Assembly: GCA_965238265.1 (NCBI GenBank)
Contig: OZ250185.1
Location: forward strand, 868,001-932,000
Origin: JAJDUF01 sp965238265
GTDB taxonomy: Bacteria; Chloroflexota; UBA11872; UBA12225; JAJDUF01
Length of the DNA stretch: 64,000 nt
Direction: 5' to 3'
The notes under the pieces are model-generated. The model was given only the letters and a program-made list of their open reading frames with translations, was not told the origin of the DNA and did not search any database. Shown here piece after piece: positions 50,651 to 59,904 of the stretch. The translations under genes were made by a program, and so were the position numbers. The first letter of the stretch is position 1. Every line of letters starts with the position of its first letter.

Positions 50651-51724
50651 ATGAGCACGCAGTCCGAGCCGAGCGCGGAGCCAGCCACCATCACCGTCAC
50701 GGCTGATGAGCTGCATTCCTTCTGGGTCCAGGTCCTGCAGGCCGCCAACGTGCCGGAGGACGCGGCCCATACTTTGACCTCCATCCAGATAGAGGCCGAC
50801 TTGCGCGGCGTACATTCGCATGGCACCCGCGCAATCATCAGGTACATCGGGGAGATGGAGGCCGGCAGTATGGACCCGGCCAAGGGCCTGACCATCGTGC
50901 GCGAGACACCGGCAATGGCCATTGCCGACGGCAACGCCGGGATCGGTCAGGTAGCGGCCAAGCAAGCGATGGCGCTGGCGCTGGTGAAGGCCCGGCAAAG
51001 CGGGATCGGCCTCGTCGGGGTGCGCCGGAGCAGCCACGCCGGCGCGCTGGGCTATTACGCGATGCAGGCAGCGGCATCCGGCATGATCGGGTTTGCCACC
51101 TCCGGACGGCGGGTGCGCCGGGGCAATATGGCCGCCTTTGGCAGCATCACGCCGCTGCTGGCCAACCACCCCCTGTCCTGGGCCATCCCGGCGGGTGAAG
51201 CGCCGCCGATTGTGCTCGATATGGCGACCGGCGTCGTGGCGTTCGGGAAGATCGGGCTTGCTCAACGCGACGGGAAGCGTATGCCCCCCGGCTGGGCACT
51301 CGATGCCGCCGGGCAGCCGACGGAGGACCCGGCGCAAGCGGCCATGGTGCTGCCGCTGGGGGCGAAAGGCTCTGCGCTTTCGCTGGTGATGAGCGTGCTG
51401 GGTGGGTTCCTGGTTGCCAGCGGTCTACCACGCGACAGTGATCTGCCCGACCTCGATACCGACCGCCCCGGCCACTTCCTCATGGCCATCAACGTGGAGC
51501 ACTTTGTGCGCTTGTCCGACTTCCAAGCGGAGATTGACGAGCGCATCCACGAGATTCGCAACGGCACGCCGGCGCCAGGGCACGAGCGCGTCTATGCGCC
51601 GGGCGAGATCGAATGGCTCTTGGCCGAACGCCGGCGGCGTGAGGGCATCCCGATGCACGCGGGCGACATCGCCGACTTCAACGCGCTCGCCGCCCGCCTC
51701 GGTGTCTCCGCTACGATAGGGTAA
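50651..51724 (+). CDS. Ldh-family (malate/L-lactate-type) NAD(P)-dependent dehydrogenase
   Basis: A 357-residue protein of the Ldh_2 family, which oxidises 2-hydroxyacids such as malate, lactate, ureidoglycolate or sulfolactate and is unrelated to classical LDH. Features: DLRGVHSHGT near residue 50-60 with the catalytic His, VRRSSHAGALGYYA and the NADH-binding region near residue 130-160. GKIGLAQRDGKRMPPGWALD is the usual substrate lid. GGAG precedes the ATG. Its 3' end overlaps the convergent DUF1643 gene by 14 bp. The substrate cannot be inferred. Confidence 0.85.
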   Translation: MSTQSEPSAEPATITVTADELHSFWVQVLQAANVPEDAAHTLTSIQIEADLRGVHSHGTRAIIRYIGEMEAGSMDPAKGLTIVRETPAMAIADGNAGIGQVAAKQAMALALVKARQSGIGLVGVRRSSHAGALGYYAMQAAASGMIGFATSGRRVRRGNMAAFGSITPLLANHPLSWAIPAGEAPPIVLDMATGVVAFGKIGLAQRDGKRMPPGWALDAAGQPTEDPAQAAMVLPLGAKGSALSLVMSVLGGFLVASGLPRDSDLPDLDTDRPGHFLMAINVEHFVRLSDFQAEIDERIHEIRNGTPAPGHERVYAPGEIEWLLAERRRREGIPMHAGDIADFNALAARLGVSATIG

Positions 51725-52271
51725 GCCGGCCAACGTCCAGCCGCGGTAAAGGAGGCCGGATGTCCTTGCGCTGACGGAGCGGGTGCGCCGGGTGACCGGA
51801 GCGCAACGGCCGGAGGCAGTAAAGCGGTTGCCGGACCAGGTTCAGGACTTCCTGCACGCGCTGGACATACTTGGCCCCGTGGCTGCCCCACGCCGCCACC
51901 ACCAACCCGCACTGCGCCACCATTGCTCGGAGCGCCCGGTCGTTGTCCGGACCAACGGGGTGGGCCGCTCGCCGCAAAGCAGTGGGGTCTGTCGCACGAT
52001 AGGCAAACAGGTTGCCGACGCACAGCCCGCCATAGCCCCAGGAACGGGCGTAGCCGACGCAGCGGCGGATAGTAGGATCATCCTCGGTGTCCGTGGCCGT
52101 GGACGGGTTGAGCATCAGGAACATGACGCAACCCAACGGCCGGTCGGGGTCCCACACGCGCCAGAGCTTGTAGCGGTACCGGCCGCACGGCGAGAACACC
52201 GCGCCGGTACCGGTCAGCCGGTTGCCCAGGGCCCCGTCCTCGCAGGGGTAGGTTTTTTGCCGAGGCACCAT
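51711..52271 (-). CDS. DUF1643 domain protein
   Basis: A 186-residue protein of the DUF1643 family: YRYKLWRVWDPDRP, VMFLMLNPSTATDTEDDPTIRR spread over residues 50-70, and VAAWGSHG are the family signatures. These proteins are common near mobile elements and restriction or CRISPR loci, function unknown. The last 20 residues are probably not conserved. It lies between the two similar Uma2 genes. Confidence 0.8.
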   Translation of the reverse strand: MVPRQKTYPCEDGALGNRLTGTGAVFSPCGRYRYKLWRVWDPDRPLGCVMFLMLNPSTATDTEDDPTIRRCVGYARSWGYGGLCVGNLFAYRATDPTALRRAAHPVGPDNDRALRAMVAQCGLVVAAWGSHGAKYVQRVQEVLNLVRQPLYCLRPLRSGHPAHPLRQRKDIRPPLPRLDVGRLTLS

Positions 52272-52307
52272 TCATGGCATCCAGGCAGCCGTCATGCCAG
52301 CGCAAGG

Positions 52308-53105
52308 CTATCGGTCCGCTTGCCGACGGCGCAGCTCCGCCTCCAACTGCCGGATGCGCGCCTCGGCCGCCTCCCGCGCCGCCCGCTCCGCCAACCGATC
52401 AGCCTGCTCGATGGCGACCTGCGCTTCGGCAGTCCGGCGCGCCGCCCGCTCCTGCTGCCAGGTCTCCAGGTAGGTGTCCGTGGCCGGGTCGTATAACCGC
52501 GGCCAGTTATTATCCCAGCACAGGCTCAACCCCAGTACCTCGCTGTAGCCCTTCAGGAGGCCATCCGGGGTCGTGGTCAACTCGATGGGCTCATACCCCT
52601 CCGCCACCAGCCGGTCGCCGGCCAGCTTCTCCCCATGATAGTCGCCATCCTTCGGATCGAAGCGCCAGTATTCCGGCACGCCAATGCGGGCGTAGAGGTC
52701 CCGCTTCCGGCCGACGTCCTCCCGGCCGGTGCTGGACGAGCCGATCTCCAGCACCCAATCCGGCGGCTTACCCACCTCCCAGGGCAGATAGAGCTTGCGG
52801 GGCCGGATGGCTTGGGCATCCACGCCAAAGGCCAGGTACACGTCCGGGGAGACGCGGATATTGAGGTCACGGGGGTCGTAGCAGATGATCGTGTTGACGT
52901 CGAGAAAGACGTCGGGACGGCGGTGGAAATCGGTGAAGTGGGCAGCGAGGAGGTGATAGATGGCGAGGAACGGGAGGTTTTGTTCCATCGCATCAGGCTT
53001 CAGGACCGGTTCATTGGGGTCGAAATCGAGGCGGGCGTAGTCAATCTCGCCCTGGCGGTGGTAGGGCCGCATGGTGGGGGCGGGCGCGGATACCGTGGTC
53101 GTCAT
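52308..53105 (-). CDS. Uma2-family (DUF820) PD-(D/E)XK-like protein, copy 4
   Basis: A 265-residue Uma2 protein and paralogue of the copy at 48659-49480; the central 140 residues are near-identical and both start MTTTV and end LEAELRRRQADR. Asp in VSPDVYLAFG, Glu in WVLEIGSSSTGRED and Lys in VGRKRDLY are present. The N-terminal 60 residues differ most. The two copies bracket three genes (frameshifted SDR, Ldh-type enzyme, DUF1643), which looks like a duplication around an inserted block. Confidence 0.85.
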   Translation of the reverse strand: MTTTVSAPAPTMRPYHRQGEIDYARLDFDPNEPVLKPDAMEQNLPFLAIYHLLAAHFTDFHRRPDVFLDVNTIICYDPRDLNIRVSPDVYLAFGVDAQAIRPRKLYLPWEVGKPPDWVLEIGSSSTGREDVGRKRDLYARIGVPEYWRFDPKDGDYHGEKLAGDRLVAEGYEPIELTTTPDGLLKGYSEVLGLSLCWDNNWPRLYDPATDTYLETWQQERAARRTAEAQVAIEQADRLAERAAREAAEARIRQLEAELRRRQADR

Positions 53106-53141
53106 GGTGGGTCTCGGGGCCGGGCGCGGGTGTAGGGGGGA

Positions 53142-53147
53142 ATTATA
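53142..53147 (-). promoter_or_regulatory. -10 box upstream of Uma2 copy 4
   Basis: TATAAT on the minus strand 37 nt before the start; the leader around it repeats that of copy 3. Confidence 0.5.
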
Positions 53148-53241
53148 ACGCACGCGCCTGGCGCCGCCGGGAGGCGCGGCAGGCTCTTTTTGTCCGCAGC
53201 AGGAAAAACCCACCCTTATCAGATGGTCCCGTCCCCAGCCA

Positions 53242-55380
53242 CTACGCCGCTTGTAGCTCCTCCACCTTGGCCCGCAGCGGCCGGAAGACGTATTCGTTCA
53301 TCGTCGCGATGGCGCCGCGATCCGATTGGTCGCGTGCGACGCGGGCATAGGACGCCAAGGCGCGGCGCGCGGCGGCGAGGGCCGTTTCCGCCGCGCGGCG
53401 GGCGTCCGTGGGCCGCTGCTCGTGCTCGGCATTCGCGGCGTTGCGGACCGCTTCCAGCGCCTCCAGGTAGGCAATTCCGAACTCGCACCGGCCTACCCAA
53501 TAGTCCGCAGCGCCCTGACCGCGCGGCGGTGACGCGGCGGCGACGCGCCGCGCCGCCCGGAACGCCACCCGATAGCGCTCACGCACCTCCACCAGCTCCG
53601 CCGGGAAGTCGCCGGGTGTCCAATGCTTCATCATCATGCCGGGCACCGGGAAGGTCAGCCCCATGCCGTGCCACTCCAGCGTGACCGTGGCCGCTTCCAG
53701 CTCCCGGAATACCGTCAGCATGTCGTCTACGCAGTCCGCACCCCAAAGTGCCGTGATCTGGTCCCGGTAGACCGCCTCCGGTGTGGTGTCTCGCTCCCAA
53801 GCCGATTTGGCGAGATAGGCAATGCACGGGTCGTGATCGCCAACGAGCCAGTAGCGCGTCGAGAAGCCCGCCCAGCCGTGGCGGTAGAGGTCTTGGGTCA
53901 GCTCGTGCAAGGAGCCGGTAGCCAGCTGCGGCAAGACGCCAACGTTGTCGTCGTGCAGCGTGTGGATGAGGGTCACCGGGATGTCGGGGTCGGGCGTATG
54001 CCGGAGCACCTCGCGGCGGGTGAGGATGCGGGCCGGCGTATAGTCCACGTTGTTCATCAGCTCCCAACCGGCGGGCAGGAGCCGTGGGAGGACCGGGAAC
54101 AGCTCTTCCGCCACGCCGTTGAAGATGAAGCGCATATCGGGGCGGCGCGTGTTCTCCAGAACGGGTAGCTCACGCAGCAGCCGGTTGTAGAAGTAGAGGG
54201 AGGTGATGTCGCCCTTGACTTCATCGAGCGGTCGCTCCGTTCCGCCCGCGTAGCCCGTGCGCTGGCGTGCCGCCGCCAGCACGGCATCGAGCGACTGCAC
54301 GCTCTCGATCCCGTAGCGGCGGTCCAACTCTTGCCAAGCAGCCGCATACTGGCCGATCCACTGCCGGTGCTCCGTCATGCCGAGCGCGATGGCGTCCGCC
54401 TCGGGGTAGGTGTTGACGGTTGCTTGCAGCACCACGCTGGCCAGCTCGGTCAGCTGCGGATCGTCTACCGGGGTATCGGTGCCGGGGACAATGGTCAGCC
54501 CGGCAAGCTGATGCACCGTCTGAGCACCCGGCAGCAGCGGGGCGAACTCCGGCATGAATTCGGTCAGGTTGGCGCCGATGACGCACTCCATGCCGCGCCG
54601 ACGGGCATGGCCCATCAGGCAGCGGACGTGCTGCTGGCCCCCAGCCAGCATGTCGGTATAGCCCATGCGGCGGGGAATATCGGGGTTCCAGAACTCGTCC
54701 TGATCGCCAAACAGCTCGCGCCCGATCATGTCGTCGGTAATGGGGTAGTGGTAGTCGAACCAGAGGTACGCCGAACGACGGGAGATGCCCTTATGCGCGT
54801 AGTGGACGAACGGCTGCCAGGGCCACAGGGAGAAGTGCAGCCGATTGAACTTCAGCTTGGCTAGCTGGTCTATCACCGGGCGATAGTCGGCCACGCCCCA
54901 CGATTCCGGCCCACAAGCGAAGTCGTTGATGATCCGCCACTGGCGAATAGGCAGCGCCGGCTCGTGCGTGCCCGCCCCGGGCGGCCGCCAGAAGGGGGCC
55001 GGGGTTTCGGGGAACACGTCGCCGTGCAACAGGTAGCGGACGCCCCAGCGCTCCACCAGATCGTAGACGGCCCACAAGACGGCACGGGCGCTCCCGCCGG
55101 TGAGGAGCAGCGCCGGATAGCCCGCCCAGGAGATACGGGACTGGCTGAAGCTCTGCTCACTCATCTCCCGGAACATAAAGCCGGTGTAGCCCAGGGTCTC
55201 CGGCGTGCCGAGCAGGATCACGGCATTGTCGGCGTCAGTCGGCCGTGCCGTGACATGGGCGGCCGCTCCGAACAATCGCTTTACATAATGGGATAGCTCG
55301 GCGGCGGCGAACCGTTCCAGGTCGGAAGCCGAAGCGTCAACCACAATGGCAACGCTGTACGGGGGTGACGGGTCGAACAT
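53242..55380 (-). CDS. Large glycoside-hydrolase-like protein
   Basis: A 712-residue cytoplasmic protein of glycosidase type. Residues 10-130 resemble the GH20b/alpha-glucuronidase N-terminal domain that precedes a TIM barrel (FAAAELSHYVKRLFGA, LLTGGSARAVLWAVYDL). The barrel portion shows FNRLHFSLWPWQPF near residue 190 and TEHRQWIG, IRFIFNGVAEEL-type strands. The C-terminal 150 residues are helical and Ala/Arg-rich. There is no signal peptide. Family fits are GH67/GH115-like or DUF4838-type proteins; I cannot pick catalytic residues. It lies downstream, in the same direction, of a lactonase gene (127 nt), which suggests sugar-acid catabolism. Confidence 0.65.
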   Translation of the reverse strand: MFDPSPPYSVAIVVDASASDLERFAAAELSHYVKRLFGAAAHVTARPTDADNAVILLGTPETLGYTGFMFREMSEQSFSQSRISWAGYPALLLTGGSARAVLWAVYDLVERWGVRYLLHGDVFPETPAPFWRPPGAGTHEPALPIRQWRIINDFACGPESWGVADYRPVIDQLAKLKFNRLHFSLWPWQPFVHYAHKGISRRSAYLWFDYHYPITDDMIGRELFGDQDEFWNPDIPRRMGYTDMLAGGQQHVRCLMGHARRRGMECVIGANLTEFMPEFAPLLPGAQTVHQLAGLTIVPGTDTPVDDPQLTELASVVLQATVNTYPEADAIALGMTEHRQWIGQYAAAWQELDRRYGIESVQSLDAVLAAARQRTGYAGGTERPLDEVKGDITSLYFYNRLLRELPVLENTRRPDMRFIFNGVAEELFPVLPRLLPAGWELMNNVDYTPARILTRREVLRHTPDPDIPVTLIHTLHDDNVGVLPQLATGSLHELTQDLYRHGWAGFSTRYWLVGDHDPCIAYLAKSAWERDTTPEAVYRDQITALWGADCVDDMLTVFRELEAATVTLEWHGMGLTFPVPGMMMKHWTPGDFPAELVEVRERYRVAFRAARRVAAASPPRGQGAADYWVGRCEFGIAYLEALEAVRNAANAEHEQRPTDARRAAETALAAARRALASYARVARDQSDRGAIATMNEYVFRPLRAKVEELQAA

Positions 55381-55429
55381 GCGGGCTACTCCTCTCCGGC
55401 AGGGGTAGTTTTTTTGTGTAGGAGCTTAC

Positions 55430-55475
55430 CTACCCCCAACCCCCTCCCTTCAGGGAAGGGGCCGGGGGGTAGGTC
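55430..55475. repeat. CCTACCCCCAACCCCCTCCC..GGGGGGTAGG palindrome
   Basis: Arms CCCCTCCCTT and AAGGGAAGGGG-like, with TACC/GGTA ends. Further copies are near 59905, 59996, 62616 and 62700. It separates the glycosidase-like gene from the lactonase gene. Confidence 0.65.
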
Positions 55476-55507
55476 CAACCGGCCTACCGGCAAGCCCTGT
55501 CCCCGGC

Positions 55508-56578
55508 TCACGCGCCGCCGTACACAATGCAGACGGGAGCGGGCACCTCGGTTACCTGTCCGGTCGCTTGGAGCTTCCCGGTCGCCGCATCGGCGCGGAA
55601 GGCCACGATGGTATCCGTGTCCTGGTTGGCCGCCAGGAGCAGGCTGCCGGTGGAGTCGAGGTTGAAGTTGCGCGGAGTCTCGCCCTGCGATGACTCGTGC
55701 CCGACCAGGGTCAGGCGCCCCGTCGCCTCGTTGATGGCGAAGATGGCGATGCTGTGGTGCCCGCGGTTGGAGCCGTAGACGAACTTCCCGGACGGGGCCA
55801 TGACGATCTGCGCGCAGGTACTCTCGCCACTGAAGTCGTCAGGCAGCGTCGAGACGGTCTGCACGATCTCCAAGACCCCACGATCAGCGTCATACGCAAA
55901 CGCCGACATCGTTGAGTCCAGCTCGTTGATGACGTAGACGTAGCGCGCGCTGGGATGGAAGGCCAGATGGCGCGGCCCAGCGCCGGAGCTGAGCTGGGCA
56001 TACGGAAGATCGTTCGGGACGAACTTCCCGGCGTTCGTATCCAGGCGATACACCATTACGCGGTCTATCCCGAGGTCACAGGCGAGGACATAGCTGCCGC
56101 CGGGGTCCTGCGTGATGAAGTGCGCGTGCGGTCCCCGCTGGCGGTCCTCATTCGGTCCCCGCCCTTCATGCAGTACAACGTCCGTCGCCGCGCCCAGCCG
56201 TCCATCATCTTGCAGCGGCAGCACCGTCACGTGCCCGCTAGCGTAGTTGGCGACCAGGACGTACCGCTCCGTGGCATCCATACTGAGGTGGCAGGCGCCC
56301 GTGCCGCCCGTTCGCTGGCGATTCAGCATGGTCAGGGTGCCGGTCGTGGGATCAACGGCGAACGTGGCGATGTTACCGCCGGTGCGCTCATCGCCACGCC
56401 CGGACTCGCTGACGGCAAACAGCAAGGGAAGTCGGGGGTGCCGCATCAGGAACGAGGGGTTATCCACCTCGGTGACAGTCTGAACGTGGGTCAATGCGCC
56501 GGACGAGGGATCGAGCCGATAGACGTAGATACCTTCACCCTCCCCTGGCCCGGTGTAGGTGCCGACATACACAAACAT
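55508..56578 (-). CDS. Lactonase-family beta-propeller protein (6-phosphogluconolactonase-like)
   Basis: A 356-residue seven-bladed beta-propeller of the YbhE/Pgl family; members hydrolyse 6-phosphogluconolactone or related lactones. Repeating blade ends are visible (FVYVGTYTG, LFAVSESGRG, YVLVANYASGHV, YVYVINELDS, FVYGSNRGHHSI, LLLAANQDTDTI). HAHFITQDPGG and the GPRHLAFHP loop carry the conserved residues of the active site. AGGAGG is 9 nt ahead of ATG 56578; an upstream in-frame ATG at 56629 is rejected. Co-directional with the glycosidase-like gene. Confidence 0.8.
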   Translation of the reverse strand: MFVYVGTYTGPGEGEGIYVYRLDPSSGALTHVQTVTEVDNPSFLMRHPRLPLLFAVSESGRGDERTGGNIATFAVDPTTGTLTMLNRQRTGGTGACHLSMDATERYVLVANYASGHVTVLPLQDDGRLGAATDVVLHEGRGPNEDRQRGPHAHFITQDPGGSYVLACDLGIDRVMVYRLDTNAGKFVPNDLPYAQLSSGAGPRHLAFHPSARYVYVINELDSTMSAFAYDADRGVLEIVQTVSTLPDDFSGESTCAQIVMAPSGKFVYGSNRGHHSIAIFAINEATGRLTLVGHESSQGETPRNFNLDSTGSLLLAANQDTDTIVAFRADAATGKLQATGQVTEVPAPVCIVYGGA

Positions 56579-56694
56579 GGGGGCAACCTCCTGCCTGTGG
56601 CGTGCCTGATGACACACCATGATTGCCAATTACTCTAAAGCACCGTGCCTGCAATGTCGAGCACGGGGGCCAAACCGTAGGGGGGCCGGTATTG

Positions 56695-56760
56695 CACCTC
56701 ACCCCGGCCCTCTCCACCATGGTGGGGAGGGAGCCTGGATTCCCGCGCACGCGGGAATGT
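56695..56760. repeat. CCTCACCCCGGCCC palindrome followed by a GGATTCCCGC..GCGGGAAT palindrome
   Basis: CACCTCACCCCGGCCCTCTC, CACCATGGTG loop and GGGAGGG (56695-56731), then CTGGATTCCCGCGCACGCGG with GAATG (56735-56756). Between two minus-strand genes. Confidence 0.7.
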
Positions 56761-56790
56761 ACGGACGCCGGAGGGACGAGGCGCCGGGGG

Positions 56791-57867
56791 TCAGCGCGGC
56801 GATTGGAAGGCGGGACGAGCGCCGTAAAATCCCGACGCGGGGTGCGCCGGCGGCGTGTTTCTGTCCAGCGACCGATGGTAGACGAGCAGGTCTTGGCGCT
56901 CCGCCGGCTCCGCACCAACGCGGAGACGGTCGCGTAGCCGGGCCTCCTCGCGGAAGCCGGCCTCCTGGAAGGCTTGCTGCTTGGTGCGATCACTTTCCGC
57001 CAGGTACGCCTGGAGCGCCTCGGCGCCGGCGGCGCGGGCGCGCTCCCCGACGGTCGACAGCAGCTCGGGGAGCTGCGCGAGGTAGGCGGGGCAGGCCCAG
57101 CAGTCCAGTACGTGGGTATGTTGCTCGACATAACTATCAATCGCCACGGTGCTGGCGATGCCGACCACGCGCTGGCGGCGGTTCTCCAGCACGTGTACCG
57201 TGCCTTGCTGCTCCTGCGTCGGCAACCAGACTCGCCGGTAGTGCCCTTCGTAGCGTATGTCGCGGAAGACGCGGCGGGGATAGTCCTTGATAAGCCAGTC
57301 GGGCTGTGGCTGATTGTAGAGGGCCGACACCGGGGCGAGGTCGCCCCACGTGCCCGGACGGACGGCGGCCGGACCGTCGTGCGCGAAGTAGGTCCGGTCG
57401 AAGCTCTCGTAGCCCGGCGCAAGGTAGCGCATACCATCGCCGATGAGCGGTCGAAAGCCTTGCTGGTAGTAGAGCGCGGAGGCGTGTGGATTGGTCGTAC
57501 AGAGGTACATGGCCATCCCGCCGAGCGCTCGAAAGTCGGCGATGGTCTGCCGGAGCAGCTGCGTCGCAATGCCCTTCCGGCGCTGATCCGGCCGCGTCCA
57601 GACCATGCCGAGCACGGCCACCTCGTTGCGCCGGCGCGCGGTGGCGTAGGTCATGCTACCGACGTACTCACCCTGCACCTCACCGACGATAAAGCGGTCG
57701 AGGCTCGTCTCGGCCAGCTCGCCGGCTACGAGCGGCTCGCGGACGTCGCGCCACCAGTACTCGATGCGATCCGCGTAGTCTCCGAGCGGTGGCTCTAGTA
57801 CGCGGATGGTGAGTGCTTCACCATTCGCCAAGCGCACCGTAGTCGTCGTCTGCTTCATCGCAACCAT
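56791..57867 (-). CDS. Tandem GNAT-family acetyltransferase
   Basis: A 358-residue protein with an N-terminal GNAT domain (residues 10-150): LGMVWTRPDQRRKGIATQLL gives the acetyl-CoA-binding Arg/Gln-x-x-Gly-x-Ala pattern, and YLCTTNPHASALYYQQGF its final strands. A second, degraded GNAT-like half spans about 160-330 (PVSALYNQPQ, VVGIASTVAID and FQEAGFREE). Two-domain GNATs often modify peptides or small amines; the acceptor is not known. GGAG lies 7 nt before ATG 57867. Confidence 0.8.
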   Translation of the reverse strand: MVAMKQTTTTVRLANGEALTIRVLEPPLGDYADRIEYWWRDVREPLVAGELAETSLDRFIVGEVQGEYVGSMTYATARRRNEVAVLGMVWTRPDQRRKGIATQLLRQTIADFRALGGMAMYLCTTNPHASALYYQQGFRPLIGDGMRYLAPGYESFDRTYFAHDGPAAVRPGTWGDLAPVSALYNQPQPDWLIKDYPRRVFRDIRYEGHYRRVWLPTQEQQGTVHVLENRRQRVVGIASTVAIDSYVEQHTHVLDCWACPAYLAQLPELLSTVGERARAAGAEALQAYLAESDRTKQQAFQEAGFREEARLRDRLRVGAEPAERQDLLVYHRSLDRNTPPAHPASGFYGARPAFQSPR

Positions 57868-57977
57868 GCGGTCGCTCCCTCTCCGTCCGTTCGCGCCGGG
57901 TATTGTACCCTGGGACTGGCGGTGCCGGTCCGACGATGGTCTGCATCAGGATTTGCAGGATGCACGGATGAGCAGGA

Positions 57978-58040
57978 TGGATTCCGCTTTCGCTGGAATG
58001 ACGGATAGGCGCTTGGATTGCGGCCTCCGCCGCAATGACG
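57978..58040. repeat. Two neighbouring dispersed palindromes
   Basis: GGATTCCGCTTTCGCTGGAA plus TGACGG (57979-58004) and GGATTGCGGCCTCCGCCGCA plus ATGACG (58015-58040), upstream of the divergent GNAT and SDR genes. Confidence 0.7.
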
Positions 58041-58150
58041 CTCTCCGGCTGACGGCCGATGGCTGATAGCCGATAACTGACGGCTGCTATACTCGGCGGC
58101 ACCGCTGGCGGTGAGGCGGTGCCGGCAGAAAGCGGACGGGGGCCTGGAGT

Positions 58151-58942
58151 ATGAGCGCAGCGCAACGGCTGGAGAACAAGGTCGCGATCATCACCGGCGG
58201 TGCGTCGGGGATGGGGCGGGCCATGTGCGAACGGCTTGGCGAGGAAGGCGCCATCGTCGTGGTCGCCGACCTCGATCTCTCCAAGGCGGAGGAGGTCGCC
58301 GACGGCATCCGGCAAGCCGGCGGCCGGGCCACGCCGCTCCCCGTGGACGTGACCTCGAAAGCGCAGGTAGACGAGCTGGTCAGCCGGACGGTCGAGGTAC
58401 ACGGGCGGCTCGACATCATCATGAACAACGCCGGTTTCGGGCAAGCCAAGCGCCTGCTGGAGATTACCGAGGCGGAATGGGACCGGATGCAGGCGGTGAA
58501 CGTCAAGGGTGTTTTCTTTGGCATTCAAGCCGCCGCGCGACAGATGATCGCGCAGGGTGAGGGCGGCCGGATTCTGTCCACCGCCAGCATCGCCGGCCGG
58601 CGCGGCAACCCCTACACGGCGCACTACAACGTGAGCAAGGCCTCCGTGATTCAGCTGACCATGTGCGCCGCGCTGGACCTCGCGCCACACGGCATTACCG
58701 TGAACGCCATCTGCCCCGGCATCGTGGATACGCCGTTCTGGCGCGCCTTGGACGAAGAGTGGAGCGCCATCGAGGGTTGGGAGACCGGCGAGGCCTGGCA
58801 GCGGCGCACGGCGACCATCCCCTTGGGCCGGCCGGAGGTGGCCACCGACGTGGTTGGCCTCGTGGCCTTCCTCGCCAGCGACGACGCCGGCTACATAACG
58901 GGCCAATCGTACAACGTCTGTGGCGGGCTGGTGATGACCTGA
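58151..58942 (+). CDS. SDR family oxidoreductase
   Basis: A 263-residue classical SDR. Landmarks: TGGASGMGRAM, Asp at the end of the second strand (VADLD, favouring NAD), NNAGFG, the Ser of ILSTASIAG, the Tyr-Lys pair in YNVSKAS and the C-terminal ITGQSYNVCGGLVMT. The long residue 200-230 substrate loop (ALDEEWSAIEGWETGEAWQ) is richer in Trp and Glu than normal. It lies 103 nt upstream of a PhyH gene on the same strand, so they may form one transcript. Substrate unknown. Confidence 0.85.
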   Translation: MSAAQRLENKVAIITGGASGMGRAMCERLGEEGAIVVVADLDLSKAEEVADGIRQAGGRATPLPVDVTSKAQVDELVSRTVEVHGRLDIIMNNAGFGQAKRLLEITEAEWDRMQAVNVKGVFFGIQAAARQMIAQGEGGRILSTASIAGRRGNPYTAHYNVSKASVIQLTMCAALDLAPHGITVNAICPGIVDTPFWRALDEEWSAIEGWETGEAWQRRTATIPLGRPEVATDVVGLVAFLASDDAGYITGQSYNVCGGLVMT

Positions 58943-59045
58943 GCGTAGGAGCGGCCGCTTCAGGCGGGCCATGCCCCCGGCCTACGCAGCACACCTGACG
59001 GAGAGGCGTAACCAGTGGCACCCGCCGAAAGCGAGGGACTATACG

Positions 59046-59897
59046 ATGAACCTCACCGCGCAGCAGCTGCACTTCTTCGACACCTTCGGGTTTCTCCAGT
59101 TCCCCGGCCTCCTAGCCCAGGAGGCCGACGCGATTACCGCCGCTTTCGAGGAAGTCTGGGCGGCGTATGGCGGGGGGCACGATGGGCGGCCCCACGACCA
59201 CAAGCAGCGCTCCGCACTCGTGCCGTTCATAGACCAGCACGAGTATCTCTGCGGCCTGCTCGACGACCCACGCATCGAAGGGGTCGGGAGCGCCCTACTC
59301 GGCAAAGACTTCAACTACACCGGCAGCGACGGCAACTACTACGTCGGCGACACCCGCTGGCATTCCGACGGCTATCGTGCCAAGAAGTACCTGTCACTCA
59401 AGATGGCGTTCTACTTGGACCCGGTAACCCGCGACACCGGTTGCCTGCGGATTATCCCGGGCAGCCATCGGGTTGGGGATGCGTTTGCCGAGGCTGTGGA
59501 GGAGGTCTCGCAACGCACGCGGGAAGACAGCAAGATCGAGGACGTGTGGGGTGTGCCCGGTAGCGGAGTACCGGCCTTTCCGCTGGAGAGCGAGCCAGGC
59601 GATCTGGTCGTCTTCAATCACTGCCTCAAGCACAGCTCGTGGGGTGGCGGCACGCGCCGGCGCATGTTCACGATCAACATGCAGCAGCGCCATGCCGAGG
59701 CAGACTTGGAGGCGCTGCGCGAGGACATCGCCGCCTCAGCCCGCTTCTGGGTCGAGCGGGCCTACGGCGAGGTGATGCTGCGGACCGCCGGCCCGGCCCG
59801 GATGCGGCATCTGGAGCAGCGCCTCGCCAACGACGGGCACCTCGCCGCGCTCTCCCGCAAGGCCCGCGCAGAGATGAGCGAGCCAAGCCGGGGCTGA
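59046..59897 (+). CDS. Phytanoyl-CoA dioxygenase (PhyH) family protein
   Basis: A 283-residue Fe(II)/2-oxoglutarate oxygenase. The iron triad appears as His-x-Asp in RWHSDGYRAKKY (near residue 107-109) and a distal His in VFNHCLKHSSWGGG (near 202), with RRRMFTIN downstream as 2-oxoglutarate contact. Adjacent IIPGSHRVGDAF is the typical family segment. The N-terminal extension to 58971 is rejected because ATG 59046 fits the family start. Sequence differs clearly from the other PhyH at 31906-32700, so the two have different substrates. Probably co-transcribed with the SDR gene. Confidence 0.85.
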   Translation: MNLTAQQLHFFDTFGFLQFPGLLAQEADAITAAFEEVWAAYGGGHDGRPHDHKQRSALVPFIDQHEYLCGLLDDPRIEGVGSALLGKDFNYTGSDGNYYVGDTRWHSDGYRAKKYLSLKMAFYLDPVTRDTGCLRIIPGSHRVGDAFAEAVEEVSQRTREDSKIEDVWGVPGSGVPAFPLESEPGDLVVFNHCLKHSSWGGGTRRRMFTINMQQRHAEADLEALREDIAASARFWVERAYGEVMLRTAGPARMRHLEQRLANDGHLAALSRKARAEMSEPSRG

Positions 59898-59904
59898 ACA
59901 CACC

